This document shows positions 49,992 through 58,203 of a stretch of 64,000 bases of DNA, one piece after another. A program made the position numbers and the translations under genes. The notes under the pieces were generated by a model. It was not told the origin of the DNA. It saw nothing but the letters and a program-made list of their open reading frames with translations, and did not search any database. Location of the stretch: positions 737,001 to 801,000 of the forward strand of contig NZ_FLRH01000004.1 in NCBI RefSeq assembly GCF_900089585.1, written 5' to 3'. The DNA comes from Micromonospora sediminicola (GTDB lineage: Bacteria; Actinomycetota; Actinomycetes; Mycobacteriales; Micromonosporaceae). Position 1 is the stretch's first letter, and every line of letters begins with the position of its first letter.

Positions 49992-51938
49992 TCAGTTCTG
50001 CGCCGTGGCCCCGTCGGTGGCCGGGTCGACCGGCGCGGCGTCCAGGCCGGAGATCCAGCCGGTGACGTCACGCGCCACGTCCTGCGCGGTCAGCCGCAGG
50101 TCGGCCAGGATCTGCGCGCGGGTGCCGTGCGGGTGCCAGTCGGCCGGTACGCCCAGGTCCTTGACCGGCACCCGGACGTCGGCGTCGCGCATCGCCTGGG
50201 CCAGCGCGGAGCCGACGCCACCGACCCGGACGCCGTCCTCGACGGTGACCACGAGGCGGTGCCCGGCGGCCAGCTCGACCAGCTCGGCCGGGACCGGGCG
50301 GACCCAGCGCGGGTCGACCACGGTGACGCCGTAGCCCTGCTCGGCGACCCGGGTGGCGACCTCCATGCCCAGGGCGCCGAAGGAGCCGACCGCGACCAGC
50401 AGCACGTCGGTACGCGCCGATTCGGCCAGCACGTCCACCGGGCCGACCCGGCGCACGGCCGGCAGGTCAGCGGCGACGGTGCCGGTCGGGAAGCGCAGGA
50501 TGGTCGGGCCGTCGTCCACGGCGATCGCCTCGCGCAGCTCCTCGCGCAGCGTCGCCGAGTCGCGGGGCGCGGCGATCCGCAGACCGGGCACCACGCCGAA
50601 GACCGACATGTCCCAGACGCCGTAGTGGCTCGGCCCGTCGGGGCCGGTGATGCCGGCCCGGTCCAGCACGAACGTGACCGGCAGCTTGTGCATGGCCACG
50701 TCCAGCAGGACCTGGTCGAACGCCCGGTTGAGGAAGGTGGCGTAGACCGCGACCACCGGGTGCAGGCCGCCCATGGCCAGGCCGGCGGCGGAGGTGGCCG
50801 CGTGCTGCTCGGCGATGCCCACGTCGTAGACCCGCTCCGGGTACTTGCGGGCCAGCGTGGCGATGCCGGTGGGCTCGGCCATGGCGGCGGTGATGCCGAC
50901 CACGTCCGGACGCTCGTCGGCGATGCTCACCAGCTCGTTGGCGAAGACGTGGGTCCACTTCACCGACGGCGCGGCGACCAGCTGGCCGGTCTCGACGTCG
51001 AAGGCGCCGCCGGGGCCGTGCAGGCAGTCCGCCTCGTCGTCCTCGGCCGGACGGTAGCCGTAGCCCTTGCGGGTGACCGCGTGCACGATCACCGGGCCGC
51101 CGAAGTTCTTCGCCGCGCGCAGCGCCGCCTCGACCGCCGGCACGTCGTGGCCGTCGACCGGGCCGACGTACTTGATGCCCAGGTCCTCGAACATCGCCTG
51201 CGGGGCGACCGCGTCCTTGATGCCCTTCTTGACCGCGTGCAGCACCTCGAACATCGGCTTGCCGACGAACGGGGTGTTGCCCAGCGCGTCCTTGACCGTG
51301 TCGAGCACCTTCTCGTAGCCGGGGTTGAGCCGCAGCGACGACAGGTGGTCGGCGAGGCCGCCGATGGTCGGCGAGTAGGACCGGCCGTTGTCGTTGACCA
51401 CGATGACCAGCGGGTTGCCGGCGGTGGCGATGTTGTTCAGCGCCTCCCAGCACATGCCGCCGGTGAGCGCGCCGTCGCCGACCACGGCCACCACGGCCCG
51501 CTTCTCGCCGCGCAGCGCGTACGCCTTGGCCAGGCCGTCGGCGTAGGACAGGGCGGTGGAGGCGTGCGAGTTCTCGATCAGGTCGTGCTCGCTCTCCGCC
51601 TGGCTGGGGTAGCCGGAGAGGCCACCGCGCTGGCGGAGCTTGTCGAAGCCCTCCTGCCGGCCGGTGAGGATCTTGTGTACGTACGCCTGGTGGCCGGTGT
51701 CGAAGAGGAGCCGGTCGCGGGGGGAGTCGAAGACCCGGTGCATCGCCAGGGTCAGCTCGACCACACCGAGGTTGGGACCGATGTGCCCGCCGGTGCGGGA
51801 GACCTTCGCGATCAGGAAGTCACGGATCTCGGCGGCGAGGATGTCCAGCTGCTCGGCGGTCATCCGCTTCACGTCCTGCGGGCCGCGGACGGTGCCCAGC
51901 AGCCGACCGTGGTTGGCCGTGCCCTCTTCAACACTCAT
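49992..51938 (-). CDS. dxs: 1-deoxy-D-xylulose-5-phosphate synthase
   Basis: 648 residues. It condenses pyruvate and glyceraldehyde 3-phosphate, the first step of the MEP isoprenoid pathway. The thiamine diphosphate motif GDGALTGGMCWEALNN, the DTGHQAYVHKILTGR loop, DGHD and the transketolase-type VYDVGIAEQHA (catalytic Glu) are intact. The ATG at 51938 lies eight bases after TAGACT on the minus strand, so the mRNA is nearly leaderless. Isoprenoids made through Dxs feed the cis-prenyltransferase encoded 3 kb away. Confidence 0.97.
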   Translation of the reverse strand: MSVEEGTANHGRLLGTVRGPQDVKRMTAEQLDILAAEIRDFLIAKVSRTGGHIGPNLGVVELTLAMHRVFDSPRDRLLFDTGHQAYVHKILTGRQEGFDKLRQRGGLSGYPSQAESEHDLIENSHASTALSYADGLAKAYALRGEKRAVVAVVGDGALTGGMCWEALNNIATAGNPLVIVVNDNGRSYSPTIGGLADHLSSLRLNPGYEKVLDTVKDALGNTPFVGKPMFEVLHAVKKGIKDAVAPQAMFEDLGIKYVGPVDGHDVPAVEAALRAAKNFGGPVIVHAVTRKGYGYRPAEDDEADCLHGPGGAFDVETGQLVAAPSVKWTHVFANELVSIADERPDVVGITAAMAEPTGIATLARKYPERVYDVGIAEQHAATSAAGLAMGGLHPVVAVYATFLNRAFDQVLLDVAMHKLPVTFVLDRAGITGPDGPSHYGVWDMSVFGVVPGLRIAAPRDSATLREELREAIAVDDGPTILRFPTGTVAADLPAVRRVGPVDVLAESARTDVLLVAVGSFGALGMEVATRVAEQGYGVTVVDPRWVRPVPAELVELAAGHRLVVTVEDGVRVGGVGSALAQAMRDADVRVPVKDLGVPADWHPHGTRAQILADLRLTAQDVARDVTGWISGLDAAPVDPATDGATAQN

Positions 51939-51952
51939 GACCGGAGAGTCTA
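51939..51952 (-). promoter_or_regulatory. Near-leaderless promoter of dxs
   Basis: On the minus strand TAGACT (51952-51947) is followed by eight bases and the ATG at 51938. Confidence 0.45.
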
Positions 51953-51986
51953 TCGGCCGCGCCACAGTCCGCAGCCGAGCCGTGGA

Positions 51987-53147
51987 TCAGGCGGCGACCA
52001 CCAGCCGGCGCGGCGGCGTCGCCCGGGCCGCCCCGAACGGCGGGCCGGCGGGGGTCCAGGAGCCGAGCACGGCGGCCCGGGAGGCGCCGGTGACCGACGG
52101 GACCGCGCCGGGCAGCCCGTGCCAGCTCAGCCACCCCAGCAGCGCGAACGCGTACGCCTCCTTGGCCTGGGCCGGCACGCCCAGCTCGTCGGTGGTGCGC
52201 AGCCGCCACCGCCCGGCGCCAAGCGCGGCCAGCCGGGCCCGGAGTGTGGGATTGCGCACTCCCCCGCCGGCGGCGACCACCTCGGTCACCCCGTGCCGGT
52301 CGCAGGCGTCGGCGACCGTGCGGGCGGTCAGCTCGGTGAGCGTGGCCAGCACGTCGTCGGCGGCCACCGGCTCGCCCAGGGCGGCCAGCGCGGCGTCCAG
52401 GTAGCCGCCGTGGAACAGCTCCTTGCCCGTCGACCTGGGCGGCGGCGCGGCGTAGTAGGGCTCGGCGAGCAGCCGGGCCAGCAGCGCGCCGTGCACCCGG
52501 CCGGCGGCGGCCCGCGCCCCGTCGACGTCGCAGGGGCGGTCGAGGAAGCGGCGGGCGGCGGCGTCCAGCAGCGCGTTGGCCGGGCCCACGTCGTACCCGA
52601 GGACCGGCGCCCCGGGCGCGACCACGGTGAGGTTCGCGATGCCGCCCAGGTTCAGCGCCGCGCGGGCCCCGGCGCTCCCGTCGAGCAGCAACGCGTCGAA
52701 CGCCGGGACCAGCGGCGCGCCCTGCCCGCCGGCCGCCACGTCCGCCGAGCGCAGGTCGTGCAGCACCGGCACGCCCACCCGGGCGGCGACCCGGGCCGGC
52801 GCGCCGAGCTGGAGGGTGCCGCGCACCCGGCCGGCCTCGACCCAGTGGAAGACGGTCTGGCCGTGGGAGACGACCGCGTCGACGGCGCCCCCGGCCAGCT
52901 CGACACCGACGGCCGCCGCCTCGGCGAACACCTCACCGAGCCGGTTGTCCAGCCGGCACACCGCCTCGATCGTGGTCGCGGCCGGCGGCAGCAGCGCGCC
53001 GATCTGCGCCCGCAGGTCGTCCGGGTAGGCCAGCTCGCGGTGCCCGAGCGGACGCAGCCGCAACGTGTCCCCGTCGAGGGTGAACTCGCCCGCCGCCACG
53101 TCCACCCCGTCGTACGAGGTGCCCGACATCAGCCCGACGATGCGCAA
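51987..53147 (-). CDS. anmK: Anhydro-N-acetylmuramic acid kinase AnmK
   Basis: 386 residues. It phosphorylates and opens 1,6-anhydro-MurNAc during peptidoglycan recycling. The ATP-binding start RIVGLMSGTSYDGVDVA, VVSHGQTVFHW, NLGGIANLTVV and the C-terminal VVAAGGGVRNPTL are intact. The start is TTG at 53147: family proteins begin exactly here, and no ATG or GTG lies in frame upstream. The TTG and an AAAAGGGGG seven bases upstream belong to the repeat at 53146-53198, so the repeat seems to have replaced the original start region. Confidence 0.93.
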   Translation of the reverse strand: MRIVGLMSGTSYDGVDVAAGEFTLDGDTLRLRPLGHRELAYPDDLRAQIGALLPPAATTIEAVCRLDNRLGEVFAEAAAVGVELAGGAVDAVVSHGQTVFHWVEAGRVRGTLQLGAPARVAARVGVPVLHDLRSADVAAGGQGAPLVPAFDALLLDGSAGARAALNLGGIANLTVVAPGAPVLGYDVGPANALLDAAARRFLDRPCDVDGARAAAGRVHGALLARLLAEPYYAAPPPRSTGKELFHGGYLDAALAALGEPVAADDVLATLTELTARTVADACDRHGVTEVVAAGGGVRNPTLRARLAALGAGRWRLRTTDELGVPAQAKEAYAFALLGWLSWHGLPGAVPSVTGASRAAVLGSWTPAGPPFGAARATPPRRLVVAA

Positions 53148-53198
53148 GGAAGGGCCCCCTTTTAACGGATCCGGTAGAGGAAGGGCCCCCGCTTAACG
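53146..53198 (+). repeat. GGGCCC/TTAACG repeat, locus E (direct-direct form)
   Basis: Half-unit 1 (AAGGAAGGGCCCC, then CTTTTAACG) at 53146-53167, spacer GATCCGGTAG, half-unit 2 to 53198. On the minus strand it fills the 45-bp gap between the methyltransferase and anmK: its TTAACG gives the methyltransferase stop codon (TAA at 53195-53193), and its other end gives the anmK TTG and a GGGGG Shine-Dalgarno-like run. Confidence 0.9.
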
Positions 53199-54434
53199 CG
53201 CCGGGGGCAGGAACAGGCCGACCAGCTCGACGTGCTGGGTCATCGGGAACAGGTCGAACCCGCGCAGCGCGGCCAGCCGCCAGCCCGCCTCGGCGAACGT
53301 GCGCACGTCCCGGGCGAAGGCGGCCGGGTCGCAGGCCACGTACGCGACCGCGCGCGGCCCGGCGGCCACCACGCCGCGTACCACCGGGGCGCCCGCGCCG
53401 GAGCGCGGCGGGTCGAGCACCACCAGGTCGACCGGGCCGGTGATCCGGCGCCGGGCCAGCGCGGTCTCGACCCGGGCCGCGACCACCTCGACGGCGGGCA
53501 GGTCGGCCAGGTTGGTGCGGGCGGCGGCCACCCCGTCGGGCGCCGACTCGACCACCGTCACCCGGGCCCCGTCGACCCGGCCGGCGAGCGCGGCGGCGAA
53601 CAGCCCGGCCCCGCCGTACAGGTCCCAGGCGCTCTCGCCCGGACGCGGGTCGAGCAGATCGAGCACGGCGCCGACCAGGGCATCCGCCGCCGCCGGGTGC
53701 ACCTGCCAGAAGCCGGAGGCGGGCAGCGTGAAGGACCGCCCGGCCGCCGTCTCCCGGACCCGCTCCGGCCCGCTCACGGCCGTGGCGACCCCCTCGGCGT
53801 ACGCGACCACGGCGACGTCCCCGCCGGTGCTGGCGACCGTCTCCACGGCGTCGGCGTGCGGCCAGCGCGCCCCGGTGGGCGGCAGCACCGGCAGCTCCTG
53901 GATCGCCGGGTGGGCGATCAGGCACCTGTCGATCGGCACCACCTCGTGCGAGCGGTGCTTGAGCAGCCCGGCCCGGCCGGTCGCGTCGACCGCGTAGCGG
54001 ACCCGGGAGCGCCAGCCCAGCGGCCCGCCGGGCAGCGCCTCGACCCGGACGCCGAGCGCGTCCACCTGGGCGTCGGTGAGCCGACCCAGCCGGGTGAGCT
54101 GCTCGCGCACCACGGCGACCTTCCAGTCGAGCTGGGCCGCCGGGGCGACGTGCTGGAGGTCGCAGCCGCCGCACGCGCCGGGCCGGGCGTACGGGCAGGG
54201 CGGGACGACCCGGTCCGGGGAGGCGTCGAGGATCTCCACCGCGTCGGCGCGGGCGAAGCCACGGTGCAGCTCGGTCACCTCGGCCACCACCCGCTCGCCG
54301 GGCAGCGCGTGCCGGACGAAGACCACCTGGCCGCCGACCCGGGCCACGCAGTGCCCGCCCGGCGCGACCGCGTCGACGGTCAGCTCGACCCGGTCGGCCT
54401 CCTCCAGCCCGGGGCGTTCCGGCGCGGCGCTCAC
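53193..54434 (-). CDS. Class I SAM-dependent RNA uracil-C5 methyltransferase (RumA/TrmA family)
   Basis: 413 residues from the GTG at 54434. A TRAM-like N-terminus (ELTVDAVAPGGHCVARVGG) precedes iron-sulfur-type cysteines CPYARPGACGGCDLQH, the SAM site WDLYGGAGLFAAAL, DPPRSGAG and the catalytic Cys in VACDPAAFARD. It should methylate a uracil in 23S rRNA or tRNA. Upstream, a 60-bp unit repeated three times in frame carries further GTG starts with Shine-Dalgarno sites at 54494 and 54554 (and a GTG without one at 54614), so forms with 20 or 40 extra residues could be made. Confidence 0.92.
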   Translation of the reverse strand: MSAAPERPGLEEADRVELTVDAVAPGGHCVARVGGQVVFVRHALPGERVVAEVTELHRGFARADAVEILDASPDRVVPPCPYARPGACGGCDLQHVAPAAQLDWKVAVVREQLTRLGRLTDAQVDALGVRVEALPGGPLGWRSRVRYAVDATGRAGLLKHRSHEVVPIDRCLIAHPAIQELPVLPPTGARWPHADAVETVASTGGDVAVVAYAEGVATAVSGPERVRETAAGRSFTLPASGFWQVHPAAADALVGAVLDLLDPRPGESAWDLYGGAGLFAAALAGRVDGARVTVVESAPDGVAAARTNLADLPAVEVVAARVETALARRRITGPVDLVVLDPPRSGAGAPVVRGVVAAGPRAVAYVACDPAAFARDVRTFAEAGWRLAALRGFDLFPMTQHVELVGLFLPPAR

Positions 54435-54615
54435 GGCGTCCTCCTTCGTTCGCGACTGCGAGGCTCGCAACACCGGCTCACTCCTCGCGCTCACGGCGTC
54501 CTCCTTCGTTCGCGACTGCGAGGCTCGCAACACCGGCTCACTCCTCGCGCTCACGGCGTCCTCCTTCGTTCGCGACTGCGAGGCTCGCAACACCGGCTCA
54601 CTCCTCGCGCTCACG
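54427..54615 (-). repeat. 60-bp tandem repeat, 3.15 copies, each with RBS and GTG
   Basis: Exact 60-base periodicity. On the coding (minus) strand each unit runs GTGAGCGCGAGGAGTGAGCC, GGTGTTGCGAGCCTCGCAGT, CGCGAACGAAGGAGGACGCC, then the next GTGAGC. Each unit thus holds GAAGGAGGACGCC-GTG, and a short palindrome TGCGAG-C-CTCGCA. As 60 is a multiple of three the units stay in frame, encoding SARSEPVLRASQSRTKEDAV per copy. The KimA-like gene's stop lies at one end and the methyltransferase start at the other. Confidence 0.95.
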
Positions 54616-56722
54616 AGCGGCCTCCCGGCTCGTCGGAGGGCGCCGGAGCGACCGGTGGCACGGTCGGCGGCAGCGTGCTCTGCGGCGCCACCCGGGGGCC
54701 GCGGGCCGGACCACGGCTGAGCGTGGCGTCGAGGCGGTCCAGGTTCTTGCTGGCGGTGGAGGCGAGCTGCCAGGGCACGCTGGTCACCATCACGCCCGGC
54801 TCGAACAGCAGCCGGCCCTTGAGCCGCAGCGCGCTCTGGTTGTGCAGCAGGTTCTCCCACCAGCGCCCGACCACGTACTCGGGGATGAAGACGGTGACCA
54901 CGTCGCGGGGCGACTCGCGGCGGACCGAGGCGACGAAGTTGAGGATCGGCCGGGTGATCTCCCGGTACGGCGAGTCGATCACGGTCAGCGGCACCGGCAG
55001 CTCCCGGCGCTCCCAGTCGGCCTGGAGGTCCCGGGTGTCCTTCTCGTCCACGTTGACGGTCACCGCGGTCAGCGTGTCCGGCCGGGTCGCCCGGGCGTAC
55101 GCGACGGCCCGCAGGGTCGGCTGGTGCAGCTTGCTGACCAGCACGATGGCGTGGTTGCGGGCGGGCAGCACGGCCCGTTGCTCGGTCGGCTCCAGCTCGG
55201 CCGCGACCCGGTCGTAGTGCCGGCGGATGGCGAGCATGACCACGTACATCACCGCCATGGCGACGATCGCGATCCACGCGCCGAGCAGGAACTTCGTGAC
55301 CAGCACGATGATCAGCACGATGCCGGTCATGGCCATGCCGAACGTGTTGATCGCCCGGGAGCGGATCATCCGCCGCCGCGCCTCCGGGTCGCGCTCGGTG
55401 CGCAGGTGCCGGTTCCAGTGTCGGATCATGCCGGCCTGGGAGAGCGTGAACGAGACGAAGACGCCGACGATGTAGAGCTGGATGAGCCGGGTCACCTCGG
55501 CCTGGAAGCCGACGATCAGCACCACCGCGAAGACGGCGAGGAAGACGATGCCGTTGGAGAACGCCAGCCGGTCGCCCCGGGTGTGCAGCTGGCGCGGCAG
55601 GTAGCGGTCCTGGGCCAGGATCGAGCCGAGCACCGGGAAGCCGTTGAACGCGGTGTTGGCGGCCAGGAACAGGATCAGCGCGGTCATGCCGGCGACCACG
55701 TAGAGCAGCACCGAACCGCTGCCGAACACGGTCTCGCCGAGCTGCGCGGTGACCGTCTTCTGCACGTACCCGGCCGGGCCGCCGACGATCTGCGTGGTCG
55801 GGTCCTCGACGAACTGCAGGCCGGTCTTGCGGGCCAGCAGGATGATGCCGACCAGCATGGTGACCGCGATGGTGCCGAGCAGCAGCAACGTGGTCGCCGC
55901 GTTCTTGGACTTGGGCGACTTGAACGCCGGTACGCCGTTGGAGATGGCCTCGACGCCGGTGAGCGCGGCGCAGCCGGAGGAGAACGTGCGCAGCAGCAGG
56001 AAGATCAGCGCGAAGCCGGTCACGCTGTGCTCGGCGTGGATCTCCAGGCCGGCGCTGGGAGCCTGCAGGTCGTCGCCGAGCACGAAGATCCGCACGAACC
56101 CGGTCAGCAGCATGCCGCCGATGACGATGACGAAGCCGTAGGTGGGGATCGCGAACGCGGTGCCGGACTCGCGCAGGCCGCGCAGGTTCATCGCGGTGAG
56201 CAGCACGACCGCGCTGACCGCGATGAGCACCTTGTGGGTGGCCACGAACGGCACCACCGAGCCGAGGTTGGCCACGCCGGAGGAGACCGACACGGCGACC
56301 GTGAGCACGTAGTCGACGAGCAGCGCGCTGGCCACCGCGAGGCCGGCGCGCGGCCCCAGGTTGACGGTGGCCACCTCGTAGTCGCCGCCGCCCGAGGGGT
56401 ACGCGTGCACGTTCTGCCGGTAGCTCGCCACCACGGTGAGCATCACCACGACGACGGCGAGCGCGATCCACGGCGAGAAGAAGAACGCCGAGGCGCCCGC
56501 GATGGAGAGCGTCAGCAGGATCTCGTCCGGGGCGTACGCCACGGAGGAGAGCGCGTCGGACGCGAAGACCGGCAGCGCGATGCGCTTCGGCAGCAGGGTG
56601 TGCTGCAGGCGGTCGGACCGGAACGGTCGACCGAGGAGGAGTCGCTTCAGCAGCGAGGTGGGTCGGGCCACAACCGCCAAGCGTACGGCCAGCCGGCTCG
56701 GGACGGTGGGGTGGCTGATCAC
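54611..56722 (-). CDS. KimA-type potassium transporter (APC superfamily)
   Basis: 703 residues with about 12 TMs and a cytoplasmic C-terminal domain of about 170 residues. Sequence blocks match Bacillus subtilis KimA, a K+/H+ symporter: SDALSSVAY, AYPSGGGDYEVATVNLG, SSGCAALTGVEAISN, NLLHNQSALRLKGRLLF. The residues that bind K+ in KimA are kept: D56 and Y63 (spacing as D36/Y43), D137-Y138 (as D117-Y118) and Y417 in LYIVGVF. KimA is closed by c-di-AMP at its C-terminal domain; that may hold here. The GTG at 56722 has a weak RBS; GTG at 56671 is an alternative. Two TrkA/RCK genes lie divergently. Confidence 0.85.
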   Translation of the reverse strand: MISHPTVPSRLAVRLAVVARPTSLLKRLLLGRPFRSDRLQHTLLPKRIALPVFASDALSSVAYAPDEILLTLSIAGASAFFFSPWIALAVVVVMLTVVASYRQNVHAYPSGGGDYEVATVNLGPRAGLAVASALLVDYVLTVAVSVSSGVANLGSVVPFVATHKVLIAVSAVVLLTAMNLRGLRESGTAFAIPTYGFVIVIGGMLLTGFVRIFVLGDDLQAPSAGLEIHAEHSVTGFALIFLLLRTFSSGCAALTGVEAISNGVPAFKSPKSKNAATTLLLLGTIAVTMLVGIILLARKTGLQFVEDPTTQIVGGPAGYVQKTVTAQLGETVFGSGSVLLYVVAGMTALILFLAANTAFNGFPVLGSILAQDRYLPRQLHTRGDRLAFSNGIVFLAVFAVVLIVGFQAEVTRLIQLYIVGVFVSFTLSQAGMIRHWNRHLRTERDPEARRRMIRSRAINTFGMAMTGIVLIIVLVTKFLLGAWIAIVAMAVMYVVMLAIRRHYDRVAAELEPTEQRAVLPARNHAIVLVSKLHQPTLRAVAYARATRPDTLTAVTVNVDEKDTRDLQADWERRELPVPLTVIDSPYREITRPILNFVASVRRESPRDVVTVFIPEYVVGRWWENLLHNQSALRLKGRLLFEPGVMVTSVPWQLASTASKNLDRLDATLSRGPARGPRVAPQSTLPPTVPPVAPAPSDEPGGRS

Positions 56723-56829
56723 CCCCGCGCGCGACCGCGCGGTACGGTTCGGTGCCCCGTCGCGGGCGGGGACGTGGCAGGCTCGCAGACGACGGGTCGG
56801 CGGGCGGCACCGTGGGAGGAGCGGACACC

Positions 56830-57495
56830 GTGCATGTCGTGATCATGGGCTGCGGCCGGGTCGGGTCGACCCTGGCACACAGCCTGGAGTCCCGGGGGCA
56901 CTCGGTGGCGGTGATCGACCAGGACGCGGACGCGTTCCGCCGGCTCGGGCCGGACTTCGCGGGCATCACGGTCACCGGCGCCGGCTTCGACGGCGAGGTG
57001 CTGCGTCAGGCCGGCATCGAGCGGGCCGACGCGTTCGCCGCGGTCTCCAGCGGCGACAACTCCAACATCATCTCGGCCCGGCTGGCCCGGGAGACGTTCG
57101 GCGTCTCCCGGGTCGCGGCCCGGATCTACGACCAGCGCCGCGCCCAGGTCTACGAGCGCCTCGGCATCCCCACCGTGGCGACGGTCCGGTGGACCGCCGA
57201 CCGGATGCTGCGGCACCTGGTCCCCGAGGGCAACGTGGAGATCTTCCGCGACCCGACCAGCACCGTGTCGATCATCGAGGTGCCGGTGCACAAGGACTGG
57301 ATCGGCCGGTCGCTGCGGCAGCTGGAGGAGGCCGTCGGCGCCCGGGTGGCCTACCTGACCCGGTTCGGGATCGGCACCCTGCCCACCGCCTCCACCGTGG
57401 TGCAGGAGGGCGACCAGGTCTTCATGTTGGTGACCGACGACATCACCGCGTCGGTCACGTCGGTGGCGGCGACGCCGCCGGAAGGGGGGCACTGA
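56830..57495 (+). CDS. TrkA/RCK potassium-uptake regulatory protein 1 (CeoB-like)
   Basis: 221 residues from the GTG at 56830 (GGGAGGA nine bases upstream). The Rossmann start HVVIMGCGRVGSTLAHSLE with GxGxxG binds NAD(H) or nucleotide; TGAGFDGEVLRQAGI and VSSGDNSNIISA are family blocks. The last 80 residues form a TrkA-C domain. Such proteins gate Trk/Ktr-type K+ channels. It is paired with a second TrkA gene three bases downstream, as CeoB/CeoC (Rv2691/Rv2692), and is divergent from the KimA-type transporter, suggesting joint K+ control. Confidence 0.92.
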   Translation: MHVVIMGCGRVGSTLAHSLESRGHSVAVIDQDADAFRRLGPDFAGITVTGAGFDGEVLRQAGIERADAFAAVSSGDNSNIISARLARETFGVSRVAARIYDQRRAQVYERLGIPTVATVRWTADRMLRHLVPEGNVEIFRDPTSTVSIIEVPVHKDWIGRSLRQLEEAVGARVAYLTRFGIGTLPTASTVVQEGDQVFMLVTDDITASVTSVAATPPEGGH

Positions 57496-57498
57496 GCC

Positions 57499-58188
57499 AT
57501 GCGGATCGCCATCGCCGGCGCCGGCAACGTGGGCCGCTCGATCGCCCAGGAGCTGATCGACAACGGCCACCAGGTGATGCTGATCGAGCGGCAGCCCAAG
57601 ATGCTGCGGCCGGACCGCGTCCCGGCCGCCGACTGGGTGCTCGCCGACGCGTGCGAGCTGGCCAGCCTCGAGGAGGCCAACGTGGCCGGCTGCGACGTGG
57701 TGGTGGCGGCCACCGGCGACGACAAGGTCAACCTGGTGGTCTCGCTGCTGGCCAAGACCGAGTTCGCGGTGCCCCGCGTGGTCGCCCGGGTCAACCGGGC
57801 GGAGAACGAGTGGCTCTTCACCGACCAGTGGGGCGTGGACGTCGCGGTCAGCAAGCCGCGGGTGATGGCGGCGCTGGTCGAGGAGGCGGTCACCGTCGGC
57901 GACCTGGTCCGGCTGATGACGTTCCGGCAGGGCGAGGCGAACCTGGTCGAGATCACGCTGCCGCCGACCGCGCCCTACGTCGGGCAGCCGATCCACGCGG
58001 TGCCGCTCCCCCGGGACGCGGCGCTGGTGGCGATCCTGCGCGGCAAGCGGGTGCTGGTGCCCACCCCGGACGACCCGATCGAGGCCGGCGACGAGCTGGT
58101 GTTCGTGTGCACGGCGGAGGTGGAGGACGAGGTGCGCGGCGTCATCCTGGGCCCGGAGAGCACCGAGCGGCACCGCGGCCGCCCCTGA
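57499..58188 (+). CDS. TrkA/RCK potassium-uptake regulatory protein 2 (CeoC-like)
   Basis: 229 residues. N-terminal RIAIAGAGNVGRSIAQELIDNG with GxGxxG, followed by ADACELASLEEAN and AATGDDKVNLVVSLLAK; a C-terminal TrkA-C domain includes PLPRDAALVAILRGKRVLVPTP. It probably forms a ring with the preceding TrkA protein. Gap of three bases; the two are one transcript. No Trk or Ktr membrane subunit gene is in the window, so the partner is either elsewhere or the KimA-like protein next door. Confidence 0.93.
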   Translation: MRIAIAGAGNVGRSIAQELIDNGHQVMLIERQPKMLRPDRVPAADWVLADACELASLEEANVAGCDVVVAATGDDKVNLVVSLLAKTEFAVPRVVARVNRAENEWLFTDQWGVDVAVSKPRVMAALVEEAVTVGDLVRLMTFRQGEANLVEITLPPTAPYVGQPIHAVPLPRDAALVAILRGKRVLVPTPDDPIEAGDELVFVCTAEVEDEVRGVILGPESTERHRGRP

Positions 58189-58203
58189 CGGGCGGGAGGA
58201 CCC

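Noticed and set aside
49755..53165. 1136-residue plus-strand open frame over dxs and anmK
   Set aside because: Antisense to two well-recognised enzymes; no motif of its own.
54427..54615. CRISPR-like array
   Set aside because: The 60-base units are directly adjacent with no variable spacers, and no cas genes are present.
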